Source: Myroides odoratus (GTDB lineage: Bacteria; Bacteroidota; Bacteroidia; Flavobacteriales; Flavobacteriaceae). Taken from it: a DNA stretch of 64,000 nucleotides. Shown here piece by piece: positions 26,014 to 34,770 of the stretch. The translations under genes were made by a program, and so were the position numbers. The notes beneath the pieces were generated by a model. The model saw only the letters and a program-made list of their open reading frames with translations, made no database searches and was not told where the DNA came from. The stretch lies in assembly GCF_001549985.1 (NCBI RefSeq), contig NZ_LROZ01000001.1, forward strand, positions 62,001 to 126,000. The letters run 5' to 3'. The first letter of the stretch is position 1. Each line of letters opens with the position of its first letter.

Positions 26014-28485
26014 TTACTTCGCTTTTTCTATGCTGAAATCTTTTGCTTTTTTCACTTTTTCTTTCAACAAGGCAATCTCCAATACCTCTTCCATGCGGTC
26101 GACATAGTGGAAGGTTAACCCTTTTACATAGTCCTCTTTTATTTCTTCAATATCTTTTCTATTTTCTTTACACAAGATAATTTCTTTGATATTAGCACGT
26201 TTCGCTGCAAGAATCTTTTCTTTGATTCCTCCTACAGGTAATACTTTTCCTCTTAGGGTAATTTCACCTGTCATGGCTAAATTCTTTTTCACCTTGCGTT
26301 GGGTAAATGAAGACACCATCGAAGTTAACATCGTAATTCCGGCACTTGGTCCGTCTTTTGGCGTTGCACCTTCTGGTACGTGAATGTGAATTTTGTATTG
26401 TTCAAATATATCGGAATTAATACCTAACTCATCTGCATGTGCTTTAATATACTCTAAAGCAATTGTTGCAGATTCTTTCATTACCGTCCCCAAGTTTCCT
26501 GTAATACTCAATCCGCCTTTTCCTTTTGAAATAATAGATTCAATATACAAGATATCTCCCCCTACACTTGTCCAAGCTAAACCAGTAACTACACCAGCTA
26601 CATCGTTATTCTCATATTTATCAGCTTCAAAACGAGGCGTACCTAAGATTTTACGGATATCTTCTTCCGTTACCTTTGGATTGTATTCTTCTTCTAAAAC
26701 AATGCGTTTCGCGATTCCTCTAGCTACATGAGCCAATTGTTTATTCAATCCACGTACCCCAGACTCACGCGTATAATGTGTTACGATGAACTCCATTTGC
26801 TTTTTGCCAATGGTTAAATCCTTCGCTGTTAAGCCGTGTTCTTCCAATTGTTTTGGCAACAAATGTTGTTTTCCGATTTCTACTTTTTCTTCAATCGTAT
26901 ACCCTGTCATTTCAATAATTTCCATACGGTCTCTCAAAGCAGGTTGAATTGTTGACAAACTATTTGATGTAGCGATAAACATCACTTTAGACAAGTCATA
27001 TCCCATTTCTAAGAAGTTATCATAGAAATCGCTATTTTGTTCTGGATCCAATACTTCTAATAAAGCGGAAGATGGATCTCCATTATTACTCACAGATAGT
27101 TTATCAATTTCATCCAACAAGAACACAGGGTTTGATGTTCCGGCTTTCTTCAAACTTTGAATGATTCGCCCAGGCATCGCACCGATATATGTTTTTCTAT
27201 GTCCTCTAATTTCAGCCTCATCGCGTAAACCACCCAATGAAATACGTACATATTCACGACCAAGTGCTGTAGCAATGGACTTTCCTATCGATGTTTTTCC
27301 AACACCTGGAGGTCCATATAGACATAAAATTGGAGCTTTTAAATCATTGCGCAATTTTAAAACTGCCATATGTTCTAAAACTCTTTTCTTTACATCTTCG
27401 ATTCCGTAATGATCTTTATCTAAAATCTTTTGCGAACGTTTTAAATCAAACTTATCTTCCGAGTATTTACTCCAAGGTAATTCCAACAAAAGTTCTAAAT
27501 AGTTGCGTTGAATACCAAATTCAGCTACCTGAGGGTTCATGCGTTGCCATTTCATCAATTCTTTGTCAAAACGCTCACGCACCTCTTTATTCCACTTTTT
27601 CTCTTTGCCTTTTTTGCGCATTTCTTCAAACTCCTCCTCATTCGAAAACCCACCTAACTCTTCTTGGATGGTCTTCATTTGTTGGTGTAAGAAATACTCT
27701 TTTTGTTGCTGATCTAAGTCGATACGCACTTTCGTTTGAATCGTATTTTTCAGCTGTAACTTTTGCAATTCAACATTCATTAAGCGCAACGTTTCATATG
27801 CGCGTTCTTTTAAATCGTTGATACGCAACAAGCGTTGTTTATCTTCCACCGTCAAATTGAGGTTCGAAGAAACAAAGTTGATTAAGAACGAATTGCTCTC
27901 AATATTTTTTACTGCAAAAGAAGCCTCTGAAGGAATATTTGGGTTTTCTTTGATAATCTCAACCGCTAATTCTTTAATTGAATCTACAACTGCAGAAAAC
28001 TCTTGATCATCCCCTTCTGGGCGTATTTCATCGCATTCTTTTACTGTTGCAGTTAAGTATGGGTTTTCTGAAATTAATTCAACAATTTCAAATCGCTTTT
28101 TTCCTTGTAGGATTACCGTTACGTTTCCATCAGGTAATTTCAGGACCTTAATAATTCGAGCTACCGTTCCTTGTTGATGAATATCTTGCAGACCTGGATC
28201 TTCAATATCTTCATTGACTTGAGCAACAACCCCAATGCTTTTTCCCTTTTTATTTGCTGCTTCAATTAATTTAATTGATTTATCTCTTCCTGCGGTAATT
28301 GGAATTACCACACCAGGAAATAAAACCATATTACGCAAAGGCAAAATTGGCAATTCAACTGGTAGTTCCTCATTATTCATTTCTTCTTCATCTTCTTGAC
28401 TTAACAGAGGAATGAATTCAGAATCACCATCTAAGAAATCATCAAGCATCAAATTATCTAATGTTATTATTTTTTGGTTTGCCAT
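26014..28485 (-). CDS. lon: ATP-dependent protease Lon
   Basis: This 823-residue cytoplasmic protease destroys misfolded and regulatory proteins. The N-terminal substrate domain (LPILPLRNMVLFPGV near residue 45) is followed by the AAA+ module with Walker A GPPGVGKTSIGKS (about 385) and Walker B FLLDEIDKL. The C-terminal Ser-Lys protease domain has the catalytic Ser in PKDGPSAGITM and the Lys in the GGIKEKILAAKR region. The length is normal. It is a single-gene unit with a strong hairpin behind it. Confidence 0.96.
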   Translation of the reverse strand: MANQKIITLDNLMLDDFLDGDSEFIPLLSQEDEEEMNNEELPVELPILPLRNMVLFPGVVIPITAGRDKSIKLIEAANKKGKSIGVVAQVNEDIEDPGLQDIHQQGTVARIIKVLKLPDGNVTVILQGKKRFEIVELISENPYLTATVKECDEIRPEGDDQEFSAVVDSIKELAVEIIKENPNIPSEASFAVKNIESNSFLINFVSSNLNLTVEDKQRLLRINDLKERAYETLRLMNVELQKLQLKNTIQTKVRIDLDQQQKEYFLHQQMKTIQEELGGFSNEEEFEEMRKKGKEKKWNKEVRERFDKELMKWQRMNPQVAEFGIQRNYLELLLELPWSKYSEDKFDLKRSQKILDKDHYGIEDVKKRVLEHMAVLKLRNDLKAPILCLYGPPGVGKTSIGKSIATALGREYVRISLGGLRDEAEIRGHRKTYIGAMPGRIIQSLKKAGTSNPVFLLDEIDKLSVSNNGDPSSALLEVLDPEQNSDFYDNFLEMGYDLSKVMFIATSNSLSTIQPALRDRMEIIEMTGYTIEEKVEIGKQHLLPKQLEEHGLTAKDLTIGKKQMEFIVTHYTRESGVRGLNKQLAHVARGIAKRIVLEEEYNPKVTEEDIRKILGTPRFEADKYENNDVAGVVTGLAWTSVGGDILYIESIISKGKGGLSITGNLGTVMKESATIALEYIKAHADELGINSDIFEQYKIHIHVPEGATPKDGPSAGITMLTSMVSSFTQRKVKKNLAMTGEITLRGKVLPVGGIKEKILAAKRANIKEIILCKENRKDIEEIKEDYVKGLTFHYVDRMEEVLEIALLKEKVKKAKDFSIEKAK

Positions 28486-28624
28486 ATTATAAATATCACG
28501 TCATTATGTCAGTAGCTACTATATTCTTGCAAACAACAAAAAACACAAGTCGTTTACTATCAGTCATTTCAGCTACTTATTAGTTTTATACTACCTTAGT
28601 AGTTCAATCTTTATGCCATAAAAA

Positions 28625-28644
28625 AACCTTGCATAAAGCAAGGT
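28625..28644 (-). terminator. Terminator of the lipoprotein gene at 28674
   Basis: ACCTTGC/GCAAGGT with a 5-base loop is followed by seven or more T on the minus strand, 30 bp past the stop codon. Confidence 0.85.
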
Positions 28645-28673
28645 CTTATGTCAGTTTATATATTTATCAAATA

Positions 28674-29681
28674 TTATAGTTCTGGGATACCTGGATCTGT
28701 TCCTGGGCCTCCTGTTCCTGGATCAGTGATAATTACCTCTTTCATGGATAACTTCGCTTTGTAATCCCCAAAGTTCAATGTAATCACTTGTCCTTCTTTT
28801 GATTTTAATTTAAACGTAAATTTACCTGCGTAGGTCTTTTTGTTGTCAATTGTTAGATTTTCAATCTTATCAATTTTAAAGTAACTTCCTGCTAATGCTG
28901 CATCTTTCTCATCTGAAACATAAACCACTCCATTCTCTGATGTATATTGTACGTTTACTTTTGTATAATCGTAATTTCCTATAGGAAGTGTTTTATCGAA
29001 GCTAATCTTCAGCATACGCTTACGCATTGATTTACTTCTTGCATTCATTACAATCTTACCATTTAAAATATCACCCTCAAATTTTGAAAACACATCCATG
29101 TCTTTAATATCTTCTCCATTGATGTTGGTAAAAATATAACCAGCCTCATTGGTTCCAATACGCTCGTATGGGATATTCTCAAACTTTCCTGTAATTCTAA
29201 AAGATTCTTTTAAGTATTGATTTAATGGTGATGGCAATAATAAACTACTGAAGTTTCCACTTACTAGCATATCATTGCGGTCAATATTTGTAATCTTAAT
29301 TATTCCGTTATTGCGTTTTGGATTTGCTAAGTCTGTAGAATTGAAAAATTCAAAACCATTATCGCCAATACTATAAGTATAGTCTAAGGTATTGATATTC
29401 GTTGGAAAGTTTCCTACTTGGAACTTCAAAATTTTCATATCAAAAAAGTGACCTTGCATCAAATCATCAATATAGAATTGAAATTCACCATTTTCATCAA
29501 CATATGCATTAAACTTCTCTTTCTTAACAAAAGTTGTATCTGGAAGTGTAACTGTAAAATAGGCTGGCACTCTAAATTCTGGATCAACAAAATCATCATC
29601 TGAACTACTACATGACGAAACTCCAACACCACATAAAGCTAACAAACTTGCACCAAACAATATCGAATAAATTCTCTTCAT
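28674..29681 (-). CDS. Lipoprotein, function unknown
   Basis: This 335-residue protein begins with a lipoprotein signal (GVSSC, Cys24) followed by Ser/Asp residues, the acidic stretch that often marks surface-exposed lipoproteins in Bacteroidota. The body is rich in beta-strand-like alternation and ends in a Gly-Pro-Asp-Thr tail (DPGTGGPGTDPGIPEL). I do not recognise a domain. It stands alone between lon and a UMF1-type carrier, with its own terminator, so the neighbours give no functional clue. Confidence 0.7.
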   Translation of the reverse strand: MKRIYSILFGASLLALCGVGVSSCSSSDDDFVDPEFRVPAYFTVTLPDTTFVKKEKFNAYVDENGEFQFYIDDLMQGHFFDMKILKFQVGNFPTNINTLDYTYSIGDNGFEFFNSTDLANPKRNNGIIKITNIDRNDMLVSGNFSSLLLPSPLNQYLKESFRITGKFENIPYERIGTNEAGYIFTNINGEDIKDMDVFSKFEGDILNGKIVMNARSKSMRKRMLKISFDKTLPIGNYDYTKVNVQYTSENGVVYVSDEKDAALAGSYFKIDKIENLTIDNKKTYAGKFTFKLKSKEGQVITLNFGDYKAKLSMKEVIITDPGTGGPGTDPGIPEL

Positions 29682-29773
29682 AATTTAATATTCTAATTAC
29701 AGATTCAAATATATATATTTTAATAGATTTTAAATATTTTTTAACAAAAATAAATTAACAAAAAAACTTCATT

Positions 29774-31075
29774 TTAATTCTTCTTCTCTTTTACACGCAA
29801 TAATAGGAAAAAACCAACGATAAAAAACAGAATTAAAAACAAAATTGCATTTTGCATCTTCCCTGTCAAATCACTGATTAATCCATAAATAGACATCCCA
29901 ACTACAATTCCTATTTTTTCTGTCACATCATAAAAACTAAAAAAAGAAGTTGTATCAGTTGTTTCGGGTAAAAGCTTAGCATAAGTAGAACGCGAAAGCG
30001 ATTGAATTCCCCCCATCACTAAACCGACAAAGGCTGCCGCCACATAAAACTCATTGGGTGTAATAATAGTATAAGCATAGATACAAATAAATACCCAAAG
30101 CACATTTAATACACACAAGGTTCGAATATTGCCAATGCGTTTAGACAGACTAGAAGTAGCAAAAGCCCCCAGGATAGCAATGATCTGAATCAACATAATA
30201 CTAACGATCAATCCCATGCTTCGCTGTTGATCATCTGCCCAAGCAATTTCTTTTTCTCCGAAAAAGGCAGCAATAATCATCACTGTTTGCACCGCCATGC
30301 TATACACAAAGAACGCAACTAAATAGCGTTTTAGTATCGTGTGTTCTTGTAAAAGCCCCCATACTTTCTTTAATTCTTTAAATCCTTTAAAGAAAATCTC
30401 TCGTGTTAGTTTCTTATCATTTTTAAAATCAGGGAGTCGTCTGAATGTAATCTGGCTAAAAGCAATCCACCAAACTCCCACTAAAATGAAGGACAATTGC
30501 ATCGCCTGAGTCGCATCTTCAAATCCTAATTTTTCAGCATTCATCACCAAACCAAGGTTGATAATCAATAAAAGGACACTTCCGATATACCCCAGAGCAT
30601 ATCCTTTTGCACTGATTCGATCTTGTTGTTCTTCAAAAGCAATATCGGGTAAATAGGAGTTATAGAAAACTAAACTTCCCCAGAAACCAATTAATCCCAT
30701 CATATAAATAAACAAACTCAGTCCGAAATAATCTAAGCTAAAGAAATAGAGTAGCATACAGGCACTAGCCCCAATACCACAAAAGAGCTTCATAAAAAAC
30801 TTCTTGGTACCAAGATAATCGGCAATGCCCGAAAGTAAAGGGGACATAATCGCAATCAATAGAAAGCCTAAAGCGGTGATGTAACTAATGATACTCTCAC
30901 TGTTCATCTCTATTCCAAAAAACGAATAGCTCGTAATCGATTTTGCACGGAATAGCATCCCATAATATAAAGGGAAAATGGAAGAAGAGATGACTAACGC
31001 ATAAACAGAATTGGCCCAATCATAAAAAGCCCATGCATTTAATAGTTTAGGATCTCCCTTTTGGAAGTTTTTCAT
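29774..31075 (-). CDS. MFS transporter, UMF1 / Atg22-like family
   Basis: This 433-residue, roughly twelve-helix inner-membrane protein starts with the diagnostic LLNAWAFYDWANSVYAL segment of the UMF1 family, which is related to the fungal vacuolar amino acid effluxer Atg22. It has the GIADYLGTKK loop typical of MFS carriers. Substrates of the bacterial members are mostly unknown; efflux of amino acids or small metabolites is only a guess. It lies 70 bp downstream of the M48 protease gene, with a hairpin between, and is probably its own unit. Confidence 0.82.
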   Translation of the reverse strand: MKNFQKGDPKLLNAWAFYDWANSVYALVISSSIFPLYYGMLFRAKSITSYSFFGIEMNSESIISYITALGFLLIAIMSPLLSGIADYLGTKKFFMKLFCGIGASACMLLYFFSLDYFGLSLFIYMMGLIGFWGSLVFYNSYLPDIAFEEQQDRISAKGYALGYIGSVLLLIINLGLVMNAEKLGFEDATQAMQLSFILVGVWWIAFSQITFRRLPDFKNDKKLTREIFFKGFKELKKVWGLLQEHTILKRYLVAFFVYSMAVQTVMIIAAFFGEKEIAWADDQQRSMGLIVSIMLIQIIAILGAFATSSLSKRIGNIRTLCVLNVLWVFICIYAYTIITPNEFYVAAAFVGLVMGGIQSLSRSTYAKLLPETTDTTSFFSFYDVTEKIGIVVGMSIYGLISDLTGKMQNAILFLILFFIVGFFLLLRVKEKKN

Positions 31076-31104
31076 CTTGTTGAATATAAATAGCTCGCTA
31101 AAAT

Positions 31105-31137
31105 AGAAAAAGCCACCTATAGTCGGTCGCTTTTTCT
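31105..31137 (-). terminator. Terminator of the M48 protease gene
   Basis: AGAAAAAGCcACC pairs with GGTcGCTTTTTCT (one mismatch) around a short loop. It lies 9 bp past the stop at 31146 on the minus strand and ends in T. Confidence 0.75.
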
Positions 31138-31145
31138 ACTTTATT

Positions 31146-31955
31146 TTAAAATGTAACACCAAATTTTGCAGCTTCTGCTTTGGCTTCCGGAATTAATTTC
31201 TTCAGATTATCAATACGCTCTTGATTTGAAGGGTGTGTACTCATAAAAGAAGATCCGCCACCGCCACCGCTATTTGCAGCCATACGGCTCCAAAATGAAA
31301 CAGCTTCATCTGGATTATAACCCGCAATCGCCATTAATGTTAATCCGATTTTATCTGCCTCACTTTCATTACTTCTACTAAAAGGCAACATAACACCATA
31401 TTGACTTCCCAAACCAAATGCCATACCTAGCGCTTGTTTTGTTCCTTCTTTACTATTTGCTGTAGCAGCATCTAATCCTAAAGCAGCGGCTTGTTGCAGC
31501 ATTGCAGCACTCATGCGTTGCTGTCCGTGGTTCGCCAAAGCATGCGATATCTCATGCCCCATCACCGTTGCAATTCCAGCATCTGTTTGGCAAATTGGCA
31601 AAATCCCCGTGTAAAATACAATCTTACCTCCTGGCATACACCACGCATTGACCTCTTTATCATCCACTAAATTGTACTCCCAACGATAATCTTGTAAATA
31701 AGTAGGATATCCATTCGCTGTCAACCATTTTTCAGCTGCTATTCGAATTTTATTTCCAATATCTTCAATACGCTTCGCATCTTTTGTTCCTTTAATTACT
31801 TTATGCTCTTTCAAAAACTCTCCATACTGCTGAAAAGACGATGGAAATAAAGACGCATCAGACACAAAAGCCATGGTACTTTTTCCACTAAATGGATTGG
31901 TCTTACACCCACTTAGCAAAAGAAGAACGCCTAAAGTTAAAACTAGTTTTTTCAT
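31146..31955 (-). CDS. M48 family metallopeptidase lipoprotein (LoiP/YggG-like)
   Basis: This 269-residue protein has a lipoprotein signal (LLSGC, Cys17) and an M48 zinc protease domain with the HExxH motif in VMGHEISHALANHGQQR and the downstream Glu ligand in SNESEADKIGLTLMA. A Gly/Ser-rich stretch near the end (NSGGGGGSSFMSTHP) precedes the conserved HPSNQERI block. Such proteins clean up damaged envelope proteins in the periplasm. A candidate promoter lies just upstream. Confidence 0.88.
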   Translation of the reverse strand: MKKLVLTLGVLLLLSGCKTNPFSGKSTMAFVSDASLFPSSFQQYGEFLKEHKVIKGTKDAKRIEDIGNKIRIAAEKWLTANGYPTYLQDYRWEYNLVDDKEVNAWCMPGGKIVFYTGILPICQTDAGIATVMGHEISHALANHGQQRMSAAMLQQAAALGLDAATANSKEGTKQALGMAFGLGSQYGVMLPFSRSNESEADKIGLTLMAIAGYNPDEAVSFWSRMAANSGGGGGSSFMSTHPSNQERIDNLKKLIPEAKAEAAKFGVTF

Positions 31956-31968
31956 TCTATTTTTTATT

Positions 31969-32001
31969 CAAAAATAAAACTATTCTTTTATGTTTAACAA
32001 A
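31969..32001 (-). promoter_or_regulatory. Possible promoter of the M48 protease gene
   Basis: On the minus strand a TTTG (32001-31998) lies 21 bp before TATTTTTG (31976-31969), matching the -33/-7 pattern. The leader to the ATG would be short (fewer than 10 bases), so it is only tentative. Confidence 0.4.
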
Positions 32002-32193
32002 TTAGAAAGTGCTTTTTGTTGAGGCGATTTTTTGTTTTTTTGTTAGGGCTTTTTTGTTAGATGCTTTTTTATATAATCTAATCTTAAGTAAAGCGTATTC
32101 CTTTTCAACGAGAAGATTTTTTTTTAATAAAGAAATAGCTAACGAAAAAACAACCCACAAAAAAACAAAAAAGCCACCTCCCAATATATTTTG

Positions 32194-32201
32194 TACTTTT
32201 G
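32194..32201 (+). promoter_or_regulatory. -7 box of the alpha/beta hydrolase-msrB unit
   Basis: TACTTTTG matches TAnnTTTG exactly, 20 bp before the start codon at 32222. No TTTG is present at the -33 position. Confidence 0.5.
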
Positions 32202-32221
32202 CTTTTAAATGTGTTTAACTC

Positions 32222-33094
32222 ATGCAAGACAATTCCAAAAAAGCAAAACATTCATTAGAAGTTCCTAAGTCCATTATTTGGACTGGAAAGTTCTTACAGT
32301 TTTTTTCGCTTCCCTTAGCGGCTAAATTTGCACAGAATCTCTTTATCACCCCTATAAAATTCAAAACACCTAAAAGGGAAAAAGAGATGCTTACCAAAAG
32401 TAAGCGTAGTAAATTATATGTCAATGCCATCAAAAAGGACATTGTAATGTATGAGTATGGCATCAATAAAAAAGCAAACAAAAAGGCCTTGTTGATTCAC
32501 GGTTGGAATGGTCGTGGTACGCAATTGGTTACAATTGCTAATATTTTAATTCGACAAGGGTATGATATTGTCAGTTTTGACGCACCTGGTCATGGTTTTT
32601 CTCCTAAAACAAAAACGAATCTAACTGAATTCATTGCCGCTGCTTTTGAGATTGAAAAACAATTCGGTCCCTTTGATTTAGTTGTCGGACATTCATTAGG
32701 AGGTATGACCACGATGAATGCTTTACGCGATGGACTCAAAGCGAAGAAAGCTATTATCATTGGGAGTGGCGACGTTGTACAAGATGTGATTGAAGATTTC
32801 ATCAAGCAACTTCAGCTTAAACCACAAATTGCTGATATTATCAAAATGCGTTTTGAAAAGCAATTCAATCGCACCATGGATAGTTATTGTGTACATACAG
32901 CAGCGGAACAAATTGATATCCCGTTGTTAATTATACACGACGAAGATGATATTGATGTTCCCATCAAAGCGGCTTATCAAATAAAGAAACACGCGGTAAA
33001 CAGTCAGTTAATGGTTACCTCTGGCTTAGGACATCGCAAGATATTAGGAGATAAAAAAGTCATTGAGCGCATTCGAGATTTCACCCAAGAATAA
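32222..33094 (+). CDS. Alpha/beta hydrolase
   Basis: This 290-residue protein has the alpha/beta hydrolase pattern: LLIHGWNGRG (oxyanion region, about residue 90), FDAPGHGFS, the nucleophile elbow GHSLGG (Ser at about 162), an Asp in IIHDEDD and the catalytic His in SGLGHRKIL near the end. The substrate is not evident; a lipase/esterase or acyl-transfer role is possible. The first 60 residues are basic and amphipathic. msrB starts 22 bp after its stop, so they are likely cotranscribed. Confidence 0.8.
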   Translation: MQDNSKKAKHSLEVPKSIIWTGKFLQFFSLPLAAKFAQNLFITPIKFKTPKREKEMLTKSKRSKLYVNAIKKDIVMYEYGINKKANKKALLIHGWNGRGTQLVTIANILIRQGYDIVSFDAPGHGFSPKTKTNLTEFIAAAFEIEKQFGPFDLVVGHSLGGMTTMNALRDGLKAKKAIIIGSGDVVQDVIEDFIKQLQLKPQIADIIKMRFEKQFNRTMDSYCVHTAAEQIDIPLLIIHDEDDIDVPIKAAYQIKKHAVNSQLMVTSGLGHRKILGDKKVIERIRDFTQE

Positions 33095-33116
33095 ACATAG
33101 CCCAAATTCAAACCCG

Positions 33117-33509
33117 ATGAACAAAGACAAAAATACAACAGAACAAGAGTGGAAAGAAATCCTGACAGAGGAGCAGTTCTACGTTTTAAGAGAAAAAGGA
33201 ACAGAGCGCCCTTTTACTGGAGCTTATACCGACTTTTATGAAGCTGGACAATATGCATGTGCAGGTTGTGGCCAACTTTTATTTGACGCCCAAACGAAAT
33301 TTAATTCCCATTGTGGTTGGCCTTCGTTTGATCAAGCCATCGAGGGAAGTGTAACATACATCAAGGATTTATCACATGGAATGGTTCGTGTAGAAGTGGT
33401 ATGTTCAAACTGTCAGGGACATTTGGGACATGTATTTCCGGATGGACCACAAGAAACAACAGGACATCGTTACTGCATCAACTCGATTTCCATTACGCAT
33501 CAAAAATAA
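33117..33509 (+). CDS. msrB: Peptide-methionine (R)-S-oxide reductase
   Basis: This 130-residue MsrB repairs oxidised methionine in proteins. Two zinc-binding CxxC pairs are present (CAGC near residue 45, CSNC near 95), with the substrate motif FNSHCGWPSFD and the catalytic Cys in GHRYCINSIS near the end. I chose the ATG at 33117, after the hydrolase stop, rather than an in-frame upstream start at 33063 that would add 18 residues overlapping the hydrolase. It faces birA across a weak AGCTCAG/CTGAGCT stem. Confidence 0.93.
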   Translation: MNKDKNTTEQEWKEILTEEQFYVLREKGTERPFTGAYTDFYEAGQYACAGCGQLLFDAQTKFNSHCGWPSFDQAIEGSVTYIKDLSHGMVRVEVVCSNCQGHLGHVFPDGPQETTGHRYCINSISITHQK

Positions 33510-33545
33510 AACAGAAGCTCAGCGTCAGATTATTCTTATTCTGAG

Positions 33546-34277
33546 CTAATACAACAGTTGAATTTCCTTTAATCCAAAGACTAATTCTCCTTGATTTTCC
33601 GTCTCAACGACTAATTTACCATAAGGCGTTACCTCTCTAATGATTCCATTGAAACGCACTCCATTGGGGGTTTCAAAAGTGGAAATCCTATCTTTTCGAA
33701 ACAGCTTGGCTTTATACCCTTCCCATAAAGCAGCTGCGTGACCTTGTTGCAAAGCATCATAGCCTTCTTTTAATGCAGCAAGTAACGCTTGTAACAACTC
33801 CTCCTTATCTAATTGCTGGCCTGATAGTAACGCTAAAGAACTAGCCTTACTCATCTCAGGAAAATACTGTTGGTTTACATTGATCCCAATTCCTACAATT
33901 GAAAATATTTCACCCTTAGCTTTGATAATATTTTCAATCAATATGCCACTAATTTTCTTATTTGCAGACAAAATGTCATTCGGCCATTTGATAAAAAATG
34001 GCAGATTTGTTATTTTTTCCAAGGTACTTGAAACGCTTAATGCAATCATTACATTCAGATCAAAAACCCCCTGAAGATTGTCGGGCTGACTCTTCATCAA
34101 CACACTAAAAGTCAGATTACTACCCGCTTCTGAAACCCAACTTGTTCCTCTTTGTCCTTTGCCAGCAAATTGATTTTCCGTGACAATTGTAGTGAAGTTT
34201 TCCAAATCGCAATTTGTTAACATCTCTCTTAAATAGGCATTTGTGGATGCAGTGGCATCGAGTTTGATGATATTCAT
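33546..34277 (-). CDS. birA: Biotin--[acetyl-CoA-carboxylase] ligase, no DNA-binding domain
   Basis: This 243-residue ligase activates biotin as biotinyl-AMP and attaches it to the biotin carrier protein. The biotin-binding loop reads GKGQRGTSW (about residue 40), and FFIKWPNDI, the KKISGILIE lysine block and VGIGINVN are all present, followed by the short C-terminal domain. The N-terminal helix-turn-helix of the E. coli repressor form is missing, so it cannot regulate biotin genes itself. It is divergent from rsfS. Confidence 0.93.
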   Translation of the reverse strand: MNIIKLDATASTNAYLREMLTNCDLENFTTIVTENQFAGKGQRGTSWVSEAGSNLTFSVLMKSQPDNLQGVFDLNVMIALSVSSTLEKITNLPFFIKWPNDILSANKKISGILIENIIKAKGEIFSIVGIGINVNQQYFPEMSKASSLALLSGQQLDKEELLQALLAALKEGYDALQQGHAAALWEGYKAKLFRKDRISTFETPNGVRFNGIIREVTPYGKLVVETENQGELVFGLKEIQLLY

Positions 34278-34316
34278 ATAAAATTATTGTAGTCTAATCA
34301 GAAGCGATTCACTATA

Positions 34317-34347
34317 TTTGAACCCAAAATTAGGAAACATATTTTTG
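34317..34347 (+). promoter_or_regulatory. Promoter of rsfS-ftsH
   Basis: A TTTG -33 element (34317-34320) and TATTTTTG -7 box (34340-34347) are separated by exactly 19 bp, the canonical Bacteroidota arrangement, with a 32-bp gap from the -7 box to the rsfS ATG. A second perfect -7 box, TATATTTG, overlaps the -33 element at 34313-34320. Confidence 0.65.
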
Positions 34348-34379
34348 TTAACTTGAAGAAATTTAGATAAAATCAATAA

Positions 34380-34751
34380 ATGACAAACAAAACTATCAAC
34401 AACGACGAATTGATTGCTAATATTATCAAAGGAATTGAAGCTGTAAAAGGGGAAAATACGACGATTTTAGATTTAAGAGAAATAGATAACACACCTTGTG
34501 ATTATTTCATTATATGCGATGGGAACTCGAATACGCAAGTCAATGCAATTGCTGGTTCCGTTCAAAAACTTGTATCAAAAGAATTACACGACAAACCTTG
34601 GCATGTTGAAGGTGAGATTAACGCAGAATGGATTTTAATGGACTATATTAATGTAGTCGTGCATGTATTTCAAAAATCTATCCGCGAATTTTACAACTTA
34701 GAGAGCTTGTGGGGAGACGCAAAGATTACGAATATCAACAGCCAATACTAA
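34380..34751 (+). CDS. rsfS: Ribosomal silencing factor RsfS
   Basis: This 123-residue member of the Iojap/RsfS family binds ribosomal protein uL14 and blocks subunit joining when nutrients are short. The core motifs CDYFIICDGNSNTQVNAIA, KPWHVEGEINAEWILMDY and VVVHVFQKSIREFYNLESLW are all present. It lies directly upstream of ftsH (19 bp), sharing its promoter. Confidence 0.93.
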   Translation: MTNKTINNDELIANIIKGIEAVKGENTTILDLREIDNTPCDYFIICDGNSNTQVNAIAGSVQKLVSKELHDKPWHVEGEINAEWILMDYINVVVHVFQKSIREFYNLESLWGDAKITNINSQY

Positions 34752-34770
34752 ACTTTAAAATTTATTCTTC

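Noticed and set aside
27291..27821. 176-residue plus-strand frame inside lon
   Set aside because: It is a shadow of the conserved AAA+ coding sequence on the other strand.
28487..28498. Fnr-like word TGATATTTATAA upstream of lon (minus strand)
   Set aside because: It breaks the palindrome at one base, is only a few bases before the start codon and has no -7 box at the 35-bp spacing.
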